Below, piece by piece: positions 34,603 through 44,485 of a stretch of 58,138 nt of DNA. Positions within the stretch are counted from its first letter, which is position 1; every line of letters begins with the position of its first letter. The DNA comes from Clostridiales bacterium (GTDB taxonomy: Bacteria > Bacillota > Clostridia > Christensenellales > Borkfalkiaceae): positions 1-58,138 of the forward strand of contig SVIB01000010.1 in assembly GCA_015055505.1 (NCBI GenBank). The letters are read 5' to 3'. The position numbers and the translations under genes are program-made. The notes under the pieces were generated by a model. That model was not told the DNA's origin. It worked only from the letters and a program-made list of their open reading frames with translations, and did no database searches.

Positions 34603-35886
34603 TCAAAGAGTTATTTTTTCCTGTCCGCCCATAAACGGTCTTAAAACTTCGGGTATAGTTATTGAGCCGTCCTCGTTTTGATACTGTTCAATAAGCGCGG
34701 GGAATACTCTCGACGTTGCTAATCCCGAACCGTTTAAAGTGTGTAAAAACGCAGGCTTGCCAGTCTTAGAATCACGGTATCTCGTTCCGTTTCTTCTCGC
34801 TTGATAGTCGTTAGCGTTAGATACCGACGAAACCTCTTTATAAATGCCCATAGAGGGTATCCATACTTCTATATCGTAAGTTCTTGCCATAGACGCCGAA
34901 CAGTCACCCGCTGCAAGTTTAGAAAGGCGGAAGTGAAGTCCAAGTCCTTCCATTAAAGCGCATGCTTTATTTACGAGTTCTTCAAAAGCCTCTTTACTCT
35001 TTTCGGGATGAGCGTACTGTACCATTTCAATTTTATTGAATTGGTGACCTCTTATCATACCCCTTTCTTCGGCTCTATAAGTGCCTGCCTCTTTACGGTA
35101 ACAAGGAGTATACGCAAAGAATTTCATCGGAAGTTTTTCCTCGTCAACGATTTCGCCTGCGTACATATTAACGAGCGCAGTTTCGGCGGTGGGGAGCATA
35201 AATCTTCCCTTTTTCTTGTCGCCGTCACCCTCAAGCCAATAAACTTCGTCGGCAAATTTGGGGAATTGTCCTGCACCGTATCCGCAGTTATATCCAAGCA
35301 TATGAGGGGGGAGTATCATTTCGTAACCGTCTTTTAAGTGGGTTGCAACGAAATAGTTTAAAAGCGCCCATTCAAGTCTTGCGCCGTCGCCACGGTAAAG
35401 CCAATGTCCGTTACCTGCAAGTTTAACCCCTCTTTCATAGTCGATAATGCCAAGTTTAGTACAAAGGTCTACGTGATTTTGAGCCTTGAATGTAAATTCG
35501 GGCTTTTCTCCGTATACTTTTACGACTTGGTTATTTTCTTTTTCTCCCTCTAAAAGGTCGTCGTCGGGCATATTGGGAAGCCCTGCAACGAATTCGGTGA
35601 CGATAGTTTGATATTCGTTTATCTTAGCGTCGCCTTTTGCGATAGTATCGCCGATTTCTCTCATTCTTGCGAAGATTTCATCAACGGGCTTGCCCTCTTT
35701 TTTAAGTTTAGGAATTTCTGCCGAAACCTTATTTCTTTCGGCTTTTAAAGCCTCGATTTCAGCCATAAGTTTTTTCTTTTCAGCGTCGATTTTAAGTATT
35801 TCGGTAAAATCAACTATGCAACCTTTTTTAGCAAGGCTTGCTTTTACTTTCTCGGGATTTTCGGTTATAAGTTTAATATCAAGCAT
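34603..35886 (-). CDS. serS: Seryl-tRNA synthetase
   Basis: 427 residues. An N-terminal coiled-coil arm (residues ~30-105) binds the long tRNA-Ser variable arm. The class II motifs follow: motif 2 CYRKEAG.TYRAEERGMIRGHQFNKIEMV and motif 3 LNGSGLATSRVFPALIEQYQ. No T-box or other leader element is visible upstream. It is divergent from the cysE transcript across ~220 bases of AT-rich sequence. Confidence 0.97.
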   Translation of the reverse strand: MLDIKLITENPEKVKASLAKKGCIVDFTEILKIDAEKKKLMAEIEALKAERNKVSAEIPKLKKEGKPVDEIFARMREIGDTIAKGDAKINEYQTIVTEFVAGLPNMPDDDLLEGEKENNQVVKVYGEKPEFTFKAQNHVDLCTKLGIIDYERGVKLAGNGHWLYRGDGARLEWALLNYFVATHLKDGYEMILPPHMLGYNCGYGAGQFPKFADEVYWLEGDGDKKKGRFMLPTAETALVNMYAGEIVDEEKLPMKFFAYTPCYRKEAGTYRAEERGMIRGHQFNKIEMVQYAHPEKSKEAFEELVNKACALMEGLGLHFRLSKLAAGDCSASMARTYDIEVWIPSMGIYKEVSSVSNANDYQARRNGTRYRDSKTGKPAFLHTLNGSGLATSRVFPALIEQYQNEDGSITIPEVLRPFMGGQEKITL

Positions 35887-36061
35887 AAAAAACCTCTTAA
35901 TTTTTCAAGCGAATTTATTTTCGCTAAATTTTATTACGGAAATAGTATATACTAATTTTTGCAGTTTTGCAACCGTTTTTACTTTTTAAGGGTTATTTTT
36001 ATAAAAAATACCCTTATTTTTCCCCTTTTTACTTGCTTTAAAAAATATTAAGTTAAAAAGA

Positions 36062-36090
36062 TTGCAAAAATAACAATTTTATGCTAAAAT
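36062..36090 (+). promoter_or_regulatory. Promoter of the cysE-cysS leader
   Basis: TTGCAA at 36062-36067, 17 bases, TAAAAT at 36085-36090. The predicted start falls near 36097, a few bases before the R1 copy at 36105, so the leader RNA would contain R1 and then the T-box. Confidence 0.65.
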
Positions 36091-36104
36091 ACATATAATA
36101 TTAT

Positions 36105-36413
36105 GCGTTGTCACAACGTATGACTGATAAAATTTAAAGGGATAGATACGAGCAAGACGGGATTTTTGCGAGATTTTTGCAAGGGAATTACCTTGTTGGT
36201 AATCGGAATTGCAAAAAGCCGTAAAAAGACTAGTATTGCGAAGCAGATAAACCTTTAACTTGTTAAAGGCTTAGATACGAGCACACCGAGGCTCGTGAGC
36301 CCAAAAAGACTTGGTAGACCTTGTTGGTCACCAAGGTTTTGAGGGCGAAACAGTAAACGAAGGTGTGCGAAGTAGATAAACCTTTAAATATCTGTCACGA
36401 GTTGTGACAGAGC
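36105..36413. repeat. R1 element, two-module form, in the cysE leader
   Basis: 309 bp, nearly identical to the 25235 copy, including both inner modules and their apices TACCTTGTTGGTA (36189-36201) and GACCTTGTTGGTC (36317-36329). It lies between the promoter and the T-box. A few changes (for example AATAC to AAGAC in the first module) weaken pairing slightly. Confidence 0.85.
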
Positions 36414-36415
36414 TT

Positions 36416-36646
36416 AACATCTCGTGGTGGGAAAGATTAACTTAAGTTTTTTTTAGAGAGAGGGCGGTTAGGTGAAAGCCCGAAAAAATTTAAGCCAAAG
36501 TGCGTCCTGCCGTTAAGAGGGGCTAATCACCCACGGTCGCCACCGTAAAAACTTGGCGTAATGAGGAAATCCGTTTGGATTTTGAAGAAAAGTGGAACCA
36601 CGTATATAATACGTCTTTTCTCCCATCAAGGGGAAAAGACTTTTTT
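36416..36646 (+). promoter_or_regulatory. T-box riboswitch, cysteine specifier
   Basis: The antiterminator T-box core AAAGTGGAACCACG is at 36589-36602, followed by a terminator stem GTCTTTTCTCCC/GGGGAAAAGAC (36613-36640) and TTTTTT. Upstream, Stem I is visible as GGGCGGTT...AAGTGCGTCCTGCC; the specifier codon is read as TGC (36501-36503), Cys, which fits the cysE-cysS genes behind it. Uncharged tRNA-Cys would pair with the leader and allow transcription. The specifier is inferred from position and gene context. Confidence 0.9.
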
Positions 36647-36663
36647 GTTTTTAGAGGTAATTT

Positions 36664-37311
36664 ATGTTTTTTAAAAGACTTCGCGAGGATATTAATTTTG
36701 CAAAAAAAATAGATCCTGCGGCGAGAAATAAGTTTGAAATTTTAATGACTTATGCAGGTGTTCACGCCCTGTCAATTCACAGAGGGGCTAACTTTTTACA
36801 CCGCATAAAACTTAAGTTTTTGGCAAGATGGGTAAGTCAGTTTGGAAAATGGCTTACGGGTATTGAAATTCATCCCGCCGCCAAAATAGCAAGCGGTGTG
36901 TTTATCGACCACGGCTCGGGCGTCGTAATCGGTGAAACGGCAATCGTCGAAACCGAAGTAATCATATACCAAGGCGTAACTCTCGGCGGTACGGGTAAAG
37001 AAAGAGGGGCGCGCCGTCACCCCACCGTCAAAAAAGGCGCGATTATCTCTTGCGGAGCAAAAGTTCTCGGCAATATCACTATCGGCGAAAATTCGGTAGT
37101 CGGTGCAGGTAGCGTAGTATTAAAAGACGTTCCGCCCAACTCAACTGCCGTCGGTATTCCTGCAAGAGTCGTCAAAATAAACGGCGAAAGAGTGCGTTCG
37201 GGCTGTGAAATTCCCGATATCGTAAAAGACGAAATAGACTTATTAAAAGCAAGAATAGACCAACTTGAAAAATTACTTGCAATAAAAGGAGAAGAAGATG
37301 CGACTTTATAA
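36664..37311 (+). CDS. cysE: Serine O-acetyltransferase
   Basis: 215 residues. An N-terminal helical part is followed by the left-handed beta-helix with hexapeptide repeats: [47 protein letters not shown], and [25 protein letters not shown]. It makes O-acetylserine, the cysteine precursor. It is the first gene behind the Cys T-box and overlaps cysS by 14 bases, so cysteine synthesis and charging are coupled. Confidence 0.96.
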   Translation: MFFKRLREDINFAKKIDPAARNKFEILMTYAGVHALSIHRGANFLHRIKLKFLARWVSQFGKWLTGIEIHPAAKIASGVFIDHGSGVVIGETAIVETEVIIYQGVTLGGTGKERGARRHPTVKKGAIISCGAKVLGNITIGENSVVGAGSVVLKDVPPNSTAVGIPARVVKINGERVRSGCEIPDIVKDEIDLLKARIDQLEKLLAIKGEEDATL

Positions 37312-38689
37312 TACTTTATCTGGCACGAAAGAAGAATTTAAACCCATTTGCGGTAACAAAGTTAATATGTACGCTTGCGGAATTACCGTTTCGGGCGAGG
37401 CTCATATCGGTCATACTTATCAAGCGCTTATCTACGACATTATAAGAAAATTCCTCGTAAAAAAGGGCTACGACGTAACCTATGCGAGAAATTACACGGA
37501 CGTTGACGATAAGATTATTGCAAAATCCAAAGAAACCGGTATTCCTGCCGACGCTTACGCCAAAATGATGATTAAAAAAATCGACAAAGTTATGGCAGAA
37601 ATGGAAGTAGGCGAGCCTGACGTTTGGCTTAAAGCAACCGAAAATATAGAAAATATTATCCATTTTATATCCGTACTCGTAGAAAAAGGTCACGCTTATC
37701 CAACTAAAAACGGCGACGTTTATTTTTCGGTAGAGTCTTTCCCCTCTTACGGCAGACTTTCGCACCGCAACACCGAGGACGCTTTAAACGGAGTTAGAAT
37801 AGACAACGACGAACAAAAGAAAAGCCCTCTCGACTTTGCGCTTTGGAAGAGCGCGAAAGAGGGTGAAATAAGTTGGACTTCTCCGTGGGGCGAAGGCAGA
37901 CCGGGTTGGCATATAGAATGTTCGGCTATGAATAAAGCCGCTTTCGGCGAACAAATCGACCTTCACGGTGGCGGAAGAGATTTAATTTTCCCTCACCACG
38001 AAAACGAAATTGCCCAAACCGAGGCTTTGACGGGCAAACAGTTCGTTAAATACTGGGTACACAACGGACTTATTAAAGTAAACGGTCAAAAGATGAGTAA
38101 ATCGCTCGGCAACAGCCTTTTAATGTCTGACCTTTTGAAAGAATACTCTAACGAGGCTATAAAGTTTGCCCTTCTACAGACCAATTACCGCAACGATATA
38201 AATATTACCGACGACCTTTTCCCCGACGCGGAAAAGCACCTTTACGAATTCTATAAAGTTTTCGTAACGGCTAAAAATTCGGGAATTAAAATCGAGGGCG
38301 AATACCCCGAAATCGACCAAAACTTCGACGAGGCTTTGGCGGACGACTTTAATACCGCGCTTGCTCTTTCGGCTCTTTTCGGCTACTTTAAAAAGATTAA
38401 ATCTTTAATAAGCGTTGGCGACCAAACGGCGGGAAATATGCTTTCTCAAATAAAAAAGACTTATTCGCTTTTAGGTCTTTTCACTAAAGACGAGGAAGAT
38501 TTTGTAAAAAATTACGAAAAAAATCACGCAGAGCCTATCCCTGAAGAGATTACCGCTTTAGCAAACGAAATGCAAAACGCAAGACTTAATAAAGACTACG
38601 TAAGGGCTGACGCTTTAAGAGCGGAAATTATTGAAAAAGGCTATACCGTAATGATTTCAAAAGAGGGCGTTACGGTCAAAAAAGTCTAA
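37298..38689 (+). CDS. cysS: Cysteinyl-tRNA synthetase
   Basis: 463 residues, class I. The zinc Cys is in [19 protein letters not shown] (HIGH motif), with [10 protein letters not shown] and [16 protein letters not shown] as further zinc/adenylate sites. The KMSKS motif is [11 protein letters not shown] near residue 265. The anticodon-binding C-terminus is present. The start follows AAAGGAG inside the cysE end. Confidence 0.97.
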   Translation: MRLYNTLSGTKEEFKPICGNKVNMYACGITVSGEAHIGHTYQALIYDIIRKFLVKKGYDVTYARNYTDVDDKIIAKSKETGIPADAYAKMMIKKIDKVMAEMEVGEPDVWLKATENIENIIHFISVLVEKGHAYPTKNGDVYFSVESFPSYGRLSHRNTEDALNGVRIDNDEQKKSPLDFALWKSAKEGEISWTSPWGEGRPGWHIECSAMNKAAFGEQIDLHGGGRDLIFPHHENEIAQTEALTGKQFVKYWVHNGLIKVNGQKMSKSLGNSLLMSDLLKEYSNEAIKFALLQTNYRNDINITDDLFPDAEKHLYEFYKVFVTAKNSGIKIEGEYPEIDQNFDEALADDFNTALALSALFGYFKKIKSLISVGDQTAGNMLSQIKKTYSLLGLFTKDEEDFVKNYEKNHAEPIPEEITALANEMQNARLNKDYVRADALRAEIIEKGYTVMISKEGVTVKKV

Positions 38690-38711
38690 TAATCGACTTA
38701 TAGGCTTATTT

Positions 38712-38924
38712 ATGTTTGATTTAAAGTGCGTTTACTGTGAGTTTTTCAATAGGAGCGAATTGTGTCAAAAAGGGCTTGACGAGGAAAATTGCACCGCATT
38801 TATAAGACGAAACGAAGAAAAAGAGGACAAGCCCGACTGCAATAATTGCGAGTGGTTTTCAAACGGTTTTTGCGACTTTGATATGACAAATCCGCTCTCT
38901 TGCAGAAGATTTAAAAGCAAATAA
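38712..38924 (+). CDS. Cys-rich 70-residue protein
   Basis: Nine Cys in 70 residues, in two similar blocks: CVYCEFFNRSELC near the start and CNNCEWFSNGFCDF near residue 43, each CxxC...C. This looks like an internal duplication of a small metal-binding (zinc or Fe-S) knuckle. It follows cysS by 22 bases and so should also be under the Cys T-box. A Cys-rich protein made when tRNA-Cys is uncharged is odd; it may act as a cysteine-related sensor, or simply be co-transcribed. Confidence 0.75.
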   Translation: MFDLKCVYCEFFNRSELCQKGLDEENCTAFIRRNEEKEDKPDCNNCEWFSNGFCDFDMTNPLSCRRFKSK

Positions 38925-38928
38925 ATAC

Positions 38929-38957
38929 TTTACAAAAATTTTTCGTTATTATATAAT
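38929..38957 (+). promoter_or_regulatory. alaS promoter
   Basis: TTTACA at 38929-38934, 17 bases, TATAAT at 38952-38957, ~28 bases before the alaS start. Confidence 0.75.
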
Positions 38958-38984
38958 AAGTTTAATAACGGCATGGAGAATATT

Positions 38985-40772
38985 ATGAAAAAATTAACTT
39001 CACAAAGTTTAAGACAAATGTATCTTAACTTTTTTGCATCAAAAGGACATAAGATAATCGAGTCGGCAAGTCTTATACCCGAAAACGATCCGTCCGTACT
39101 TTTCACGACGGCAGGTATGCATCCGCTCGTTCCTTACCTTCTCGGCGAAAAGCACCCTGCAGGCACCCGTCTTACCGACGTTCAAAAATGCGTAAGAACG
39201 GGCGATATAGACGAAGTCGGCGACGCATCTCACCTTACCTTTTTTGAAATGCTCGGCAACTGGTCGCTCGGCGATTATTTTAAAGAGAGCGCTATCGCTT
39301 GGAGTTACGAGTTTTTAACGGGTAAAGATTATCTTGATATTCCCGTAGAAGACCTTGCGGTAACCGTTTTTGCAGGCGACGAAGACGCTCCTCGCGACGA
39401 ACAAAGCGCAAAAATTTGGGAAGAATGCGGTATTCCTAAGGATAGAATTTTCTATCTTCCCAAGAAAAATAACTGGTGGATTGCAGGTACGACCGGTCCT
39501 TGCGGTCCGGACACCGAAATGTTTATAGACAGAGGCTACGCGCCTTGCAGTGAAAACTGCGACCCCTCGTGTGACTGCGGTAAATACCTTGAAATTTGGA
39601 ATAACGTATTTATGGAATTTTTCAAGGACGAAAAGGGCAACTACTCTAAACTTAGCCAACGCAACGTAGACACGGGTATGGGACTTGAAAGAGTGCTTTG
39701 TATCTCTAACGGCTATAAGACCGTTTACGAAACTGACCCCTTCCAAGACGCAAAGGCTAAAATTGAGGAACTTACGGGCAAAAAATACGACGAAAGCGAA
39801 GAAATTACGAAAGCGTTTAGAATTATTTTAGACCACGTAAGAACTTCCACTTTCCTTATAGGAGATAGAAAGGGAGTCGTTCCCTCTAACGTTGACCAAG
39901 GTTACGTACTCCGCCGTCTTATAAGAAGAGCGGTTAGATTTGGCAGAACTTTAGACCTTCCCGAAGGAAGTCTTGCTAAAATCGCTAAGTGCTACGTAGA
40001 CAAATACGCCGACGTTTACACCGAACTTAAAGATAACGAACAAAAAATATACGACGAACTCGACAAAGAAGAGGCAAAATTCTCTAAGACTTTAGTTGAC
40101 GGACTTAAAGAGTTTAATAAAGTAATTACTCACATTCAAGGCGAAGTATTCCCCGGTAAAACGGCGTTCCGTCTTTACGATACCTTTGGTTTCCCCATTG
40201 AAATCACCGAAGAACTTGCAAAAGAAAAGGGCTTTACGGTAGACAAAGAGGGATACAAGGTAGCCGAACAAGCCCATATCGAAAAAAGTAAGGCTGGCAG
40301 TGAGCAAAAATTCAAGGGCGGTCTTGCCGAGCAAAACGATACGACGGCAAGACTTCATACGGCTACTCACCTTTTAAACGCTGCGTTAAAGAAGGTTTTA
40401 GGCGACGATAATATCAATCAAAGAGGTTCTAACATTACCGTTGAAAGACTCCGTTTTGACTTTAACTTCCCAAGAAAATTACTTCCCGAAGAACTTGCTC
40501 AAATCGAGGCTTGGGTAAACGATGCAATTTCGGCAAACGTGCCCGTTACGATGGAAGAACTCACCGTTGACGAGGCAAAAGCGCAAGGTGCGGTAGGCGT
40601 ATTTGACAGTAAATACGGCGAAAAAGTAAAAGTTTACACGATAGGCTCTTACAGTAAAGAAATTTGTGGCGGTCCTCACGCAAAAACTACGGGCGAACTT
40701 CATCACTTTAAGATTAAAAAGGAAGAGGCGTCCTCCGCAGGCGTTAGAAGAATTAAGGCAATTATAGATTAA
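38985..40772 (+). CDS. alaS: Alanyl-tRNA synthetase, short form without C-Ala domain
   Basis: 595 residues from ATG 38985 (GGAG upstream); ordinary bacterial AlaRS is ~870. The class II core is intact (FFASKGHKIIESASLIP, FFEMLGNWSLGDYF, motif 3 near MGLERVL). So is the editing domain, with zinc residues in RLHTATHLLNAAL and CGGPHAKTTGELHHFKIKKEEASSAGVRRI. The protein stops right after this. The C-terminal oligomerisation/tRNA-elbow domain is missing, with no frameshifted remains in the 60 bases before the terminator. Short AlaRS forms are known in some reduced or Clostridial lineages. Confidence 0.93.
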   Translation: MKKLTSQSLRQMYLNFFASKGHKIIESASLIPENDPSVLFTTAGMHPLVPYLLGEKHPAGTRLTDVQKCVRTGDIDEVGDASHLTFFEMLGNWSLGDYFKESAIAWSYEFLTGKDYLDIPVEDLAVTVFAGDEDAPRDEQSAKIWEECGIPKDRIFYLPKKNNWWIAGTTGPCGPDTEMFIDRGYAPCSENCDPSCDCGKYLEIWNNVFMEFFKDEKGNYSKLSQRNVDTGMGLERVLCISNGYKTVYETDPFQDAKAKIEELTGKKYDESEEITKAFRIILDHVRTSTFLIGDRKGVVPSNVDQGYVLRRLIRRAVRFGRTLDLPEGSLAKIAKCYVDKYADVYTELKDNEQKIYDELDKEEAKFSKTLVDGLKEFNKVITHIQGEVFPGKTAFRLYDTFGFPIEITEELAKEKGFTVDKEGYKVAEQAHIEKSKAGSEQKFKGGLAEQNDTTARLHTATHLLNAALKKVLGDDNINQRGSNITVERLRFDFNFPRKLLPEELAQIEAWVNDAISANVPVTMEELTVDEAKAQGAVGVFDSKYGEKVKVYTIGSYSKEICGGPHAKTTGELHHFKIKKEEASSAGVRRIKAIID

Positions 40773-40842
40773 TTTATAAAACAATCTTCCTTTAAATATT
40801 GATTGCCCTTTCGGTGTTATATACACGCTAAATAATGCTAAT

Positions 40843-40878
40843 AAAAAACTCGACAAGTTAAAACTTGTCGAGTTTTTT
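40843..40878. terminator. Bidirectional terminator between alaS and the glycan locus
   Basis: Perfect arms AAAAAACTCGACAAGTT/AACTTGTCGAGTTTTTT with a two-base loop, ~70 bases past alaS and ~65 past the stop at 40943. Confidence 0.9.
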
Positions 40879-40942
40879 GATTCGTCTAAAACCTAATTAA
40901 AATAATTTATTCGGTTAGTTTTGCTTTCTAACACTGATACCG

Positions 40943-43900
40943 TTAGTTTCCCGTCTTGGGGGTTGCTCTTACTCCTACGTGTTCAATGTCTACGCTTATA
41001 TCATACGTTCCTGGGATTTCTAAACCGAAGTTCATAGAGCCGACGTACAAATCTTCCCAAGTAGTGCTACTGAAAACTTGATCCCATCTATTCCACTTTG
41101 TTGCTTCGTTATACGCAATCTTTGCAACTTCAAGAATATCATAATCAATCGTCATCGTTTCGTTAAGCACTGCCATTTTGCCCGTTGGAGACCAGTCGGC
41201 AGTTCCCGGTTGATAAATAAACTGATCCGAGTTGTCGGCGGTTTTATTTGTTCTTTCGTAAACCGCACCCTGATAACGGTTATCAAATAAAACCATACCG
41301 AACCACATATATTTACCGTAATCTTCGTGACCTTCCGTTCTGTTTTGCAACGTGATATACCAAACAAACTGCGCGCAATGCAACTTCGGTTTATCATAGT
41401 TATGCGCTGGAATCGGCTCTGTACATTTGGTAACCGTATACTTCATCTGCATCCTTACGGATTCCATTTTAGAGATGCAAATTAAATCGTCACCGTAGTA
41501 ATTTTGCTCCATTACCAAGTGAGGCCAGTCTTGACCTACTTCCGTTCTTCCTCCCTCAGCATACTCTACAGAGCCCTTAATATCCATTGAAATAGCACTC
41601 GTATTCGTGTTGATTACTAATTTCTTTGCCGTATCCTCATAGGTATATACGCCTGCTAAAGCGCTCTTTTGCTGTATACTGTCTACGGAATTCCATTGCC
41701 CTACAACCCAAGTTGGCGTTGCGTTTTGGTTTACCGTCGTAGCCGTAGTCTCCGAACTACCGTCGGGAGATTTTATGAGTAAACCGTCTTTATAGAAAGA
41801 GTCTTTAATAGTGTTCTTAGTTGTCGTATCACTCGCAACCGTCGTATAAGCGGTTACGCCTACGCCGTAGGAATATAACGCCTTTACTAACGCTCCGCAG
41901 TTTGCGTCATTATATTTTCTTGCAATATAACTGTTTACGCTATATCTGCACTGCGCGTCAAGCGACCCGTTATTATACACGCTAAAAATAATGTTTTCAG
42001 CATATCTTAACGGAGAAACTCCTGATAAAACTACGTAATAAACTCCGTTTGAGCCCTCTTGAATTTCCAAATCAACTTTGGCGTCGCTACCTATTTGAGC
42101 GGTTGCCGTCAAGTTTGCTACGTCTACGGTTGTAGTGAATTTAGCGTATACGGCTACTTTATCTTCTAACGATAAGGTTGCCGACTTAAATGTTACCGCG
42201 CTACCTTTATTTACAGCCAAAACGTCCGTTGCTCCGCTTGCGTTAAACCCAGTTGCCAAAGCCTGATATTCTTCAACGTTTGCGTTTGCAAGATTTTCAG
42301 TTTTATTTACGTATTTTTGCGCCTCTGTGCCGTAGTTAAGTAAATCTATTAAAGCAGTTCTCAACTTTATATCGGAAGTTTCTTTCAGTAAGGCTTCGCA
42401 ATAGTCTTGAACGCTATAAGTTATTTCTCTCTTTATAATGGCGTTACCGTCCGTATCGCAAGCGACAAAGTTTATCTTTACTTGCTCGGTAAGATACTGC
42501 GGAGTTATATTTTGAGTAGTTATAACAAATCTTCCTTGCGAGTCGATACTTCCTTCGGTGTATTCTTCGGTTTTGCCGTTCATTTCGCTGGTTAAAACCG
42601 TACTGCCTATCTCTACGCCTTCGGGAACGTCTATTTTATAATTTAAAGAAAGAGTATCGCTAACCGTAACGCTTGCGCTTTGTTCAACGTTTTCTAACGC
42701 CACTTTTAACTCATCCAATTCAACGCCCTTTTGTGCATAACTTACGCTTTCGTTTGCGGGTAACGTACTAATTGCGTTTATATACGCCTCTCTCTCCGCC
42801 GTCGTATCTTCTTTTCCGCTTGCAATAGCCTTGCGGTATACCTCTAAAGCCTCGTCAGCAGTTTTTATCTTTTCACTGTCTGCAGACGTTTTAACTCCCA
42901 TATAGAAACCGCCCGCGCTAGCCATACCGAAAGCAGAAATATAACATTCTCCGTTACCGTCTAAAATTCCGTTAAGGGAAGCGTCTAAAAAGTCTACCGT
43001 TGCGCTTGTTAACCCCTCAACAAAAGCGTTGCCCTTATCTAAGGTAATCTTTGCCGTCCAGTAATTACCGAAACCGCCGGGGTGCGCTCCTCGATAAGTA
43101 AACGTAACGGAATATCTCGTTTCGGTACTCGTCGCGCTAACAAATCTATTTTGAACGGAGTTGTTTACCGTACAAACTCCCGCCGTTACCGTATCCGTTA
43201 AGTATACGATAGTACCGCTTGCATGGGTGCTGTTAAAATATACGCTGTTTTGACCTTCGTATTCGCTCGGTACGACGGTTACATTAAACGGACCCGATTC
43301 GGGAGTATATCCGTCCTTGACGTTAGTAAAACCGAAACCGAATCTTGAACCTGCCACCATATTAGACGAGCCTATCGTAACCGTTAAACCGTCTAACTTA
43401 ACCATTTTATTGTAATAAATTCTATTACCGTAGTCCTTTGGCGATAAGTTTGAATACATAGTATCAACGTCATACGTAGCAGCAGCGCACGAATTAAATG
43501 CAGGCGTCCAAGTATTGTCTATTTGGTCTACCGCAAGCAATTTTGCCTCGTAACTGTTTTTATATTTTTCGGGCAAATTATTAATTGCCGAAACTACCGC
43601 TTCACGCTCCTCTATAACGGATCCGTTAGCCTTTTTCTTTGTTTCATAAGCGCTTAAAGCGGAATCCGCGCTTGCTAAAAGCGCCTTTTCTTCAGCCGTA
43701 ATAATTCCCATATAGAACTCTCCCGGCATACCGAAAGCAGAAAGATAGCATTGTCTGTTGCTGTCTAAAATTCCGTTTAACGAGGACTCTAAAAACGCAA
43801 TCGTCGCGCTTTGCAAATTAGAACGGAAAGTGTTTCCTTTTTCTAACGTAATGGTCGCTTGCCAGTAATCGCCCAACTCAGCCGAAAACTGTCCCATATA

Positions 43901-44449
43901 TTTAAAAGTAATAGTATACCTCGTTTCGGCACTTGGCGCGCTAATAAATCTGTCTACTACGTTTCCGTCTACGTTACATACGCCTACTGCAAAAGTATCC
44001 GCCGTATAAACGATAGTACCGTCTGCGTGCGTACTGTTAAAATATACGCAGTCTTGACCCGAATACTGACTCGGCACGACGGTTACGTTAAACGGACCGC
44101 TTTGCGGAGTATATCCGCCCGCGTCGTTTGTAAAACCGAAACCGAATCTTGAATTTGCAACCATATTAGTCGAGCCTATCGTAACCGTTAAGCCGTCTAA
44201 CGTAAGTTTTTCATTGTAATACAGTCTATAACCCCAAGCTGTCATTCCCGAAAGATGGGTGTAGCCCGTTTCGGTATCCTCTTTTGCCGACATAGTAGTA
44301 TATGCCGTTGGGTTTGACCACTTTGTACTCGTAACTAACTCCGCTTCAGCAGTATAAGGCGCTTTTACAAAGTTTAATCCGCCCCACACGCAAAGTGTCG
44401 CTACAGCACATAAAACCGCTTTTAATATTTTACTTGCTTTTTTGTTCAT
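40943..44449 (-). CDS. Large secreted multidomain protein of the glycan locus
   Basis: 1168 residues with a signal peptide (AVLCAVATLCVWGGLNFVKA). Two close ~250-residue repeats follow (about 40-300 and 300-560), each with LDGLTVTIGS, SRFGFGFTN, GPFNVTVVPS and SLNGILD, a probable beta-sandwich plus a helical connector. A central region (about 570-870) looks Ig-like. The C-terminal ~270 residues share a domain with the proteins at 51356 and 52245 (DWPHLVMEQ, LHCAQFVWYITLQN, YMWFGMVLFD, GSMNFGLEIPGTYD). There is no anchor motif. It may bind or cleave the imported glycan; it is last in the cluster. Confidence 0.75.
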   Translation of the reverse strand: MNKKASKILKAVLCAVATLCVWGGLNFVKAPYTAEAELVTSTKWSNPTAYTTMSAKEDTETGYTHLSGMTAWGYRLYYNEKLTLDGLTVTIGSTNMVANSRFGFGFTNDAGGYTPQSGPFNVTVVPSQYSGQDCVYFNSTHADGTIVYTADTFAVGVCNVDGNVVDRFISAPSAETRYTITFKYMGQFSAELGDYWQATITLEKGNTFRSNLQSATIAFLESSLNGILDSNRQCYLSAFGMPGEFYMGIITAEEKALLASADSALSAYETKKKANGSVIEEREAVVSAINNLPEKYKNSYEAKLLAVDQIDNTWTPAFNSCAAATYDVDTMYSNLSPKDYGNRIYYNKMVKLDGLTVTIGSSNMVAGSRFGFGFTNVKDGYTPESGPFNVTVVPSEYEGQNSVYFNSTHASGTIVYLTDTVTAGVCTVNNSVQNRFVSATSTETRYSVTFTYRGAHPGGFGNYWTAKITLDKGNAFVEGLTSATVDFLDASLNGILDGNGECYISAFGMASAGGFYMGVKTSADSEKIKTADEALEVYRKAIASGKEDTTAEREAYINAISTLPANESVSYAQKGVELDELKVALENVEQSASVTVSDTLSLNYKIDVPEGVEIGSTVLTSEMNGKTEEYTEGSIDSQGRFVITTQNITPQYLTEQVKINFVACDTDGNAIIKREITYSVQDYCEALLKETSDIKLRTALIDLLNYGTEAQKYVNKTENLANANVEEYQALATGFNASGATDVLAVNKGSAVTFKSATLSLEDKVAVYAKFTTTVDVANLTATAQIGSDAKVDLEIQEGSNGVYYVVLSGVSPLRYAENIIFSVYNNGSLDAQCRYSVNSYIARKYNDANCGALVKALYSYGVGVTAYTTVASDTTTKNTIKDSFYKDGLLIKSPDGSSETTATTVNQNATPTWVVGQWNSVDSIQQKSALAGVYTYEDTAKKLVINTNTSAISMDIKGSVEYAEGGRTEVGQDWPHLVMEQNYYGDDLICISKMESVRMQMKYTVTKCTEPIPAHNYDKPKLHCAQFVWYITLQNRTEGHEDYGKYMWFGMVLFDNRYQGAVYERTNKTADNSDQFIYQPGTADWSPTGKMAVLNETMTIDYDILEVAKIAYNEATKWNRWDQVFSSTTWEDLYVGSMNFGLEIPGTYDISVDIEHVGVRATPKTGN

Positions 44450-44485
44450 AATTTTCTCCTTTTTATTATACTTAAATTTCTTGTT

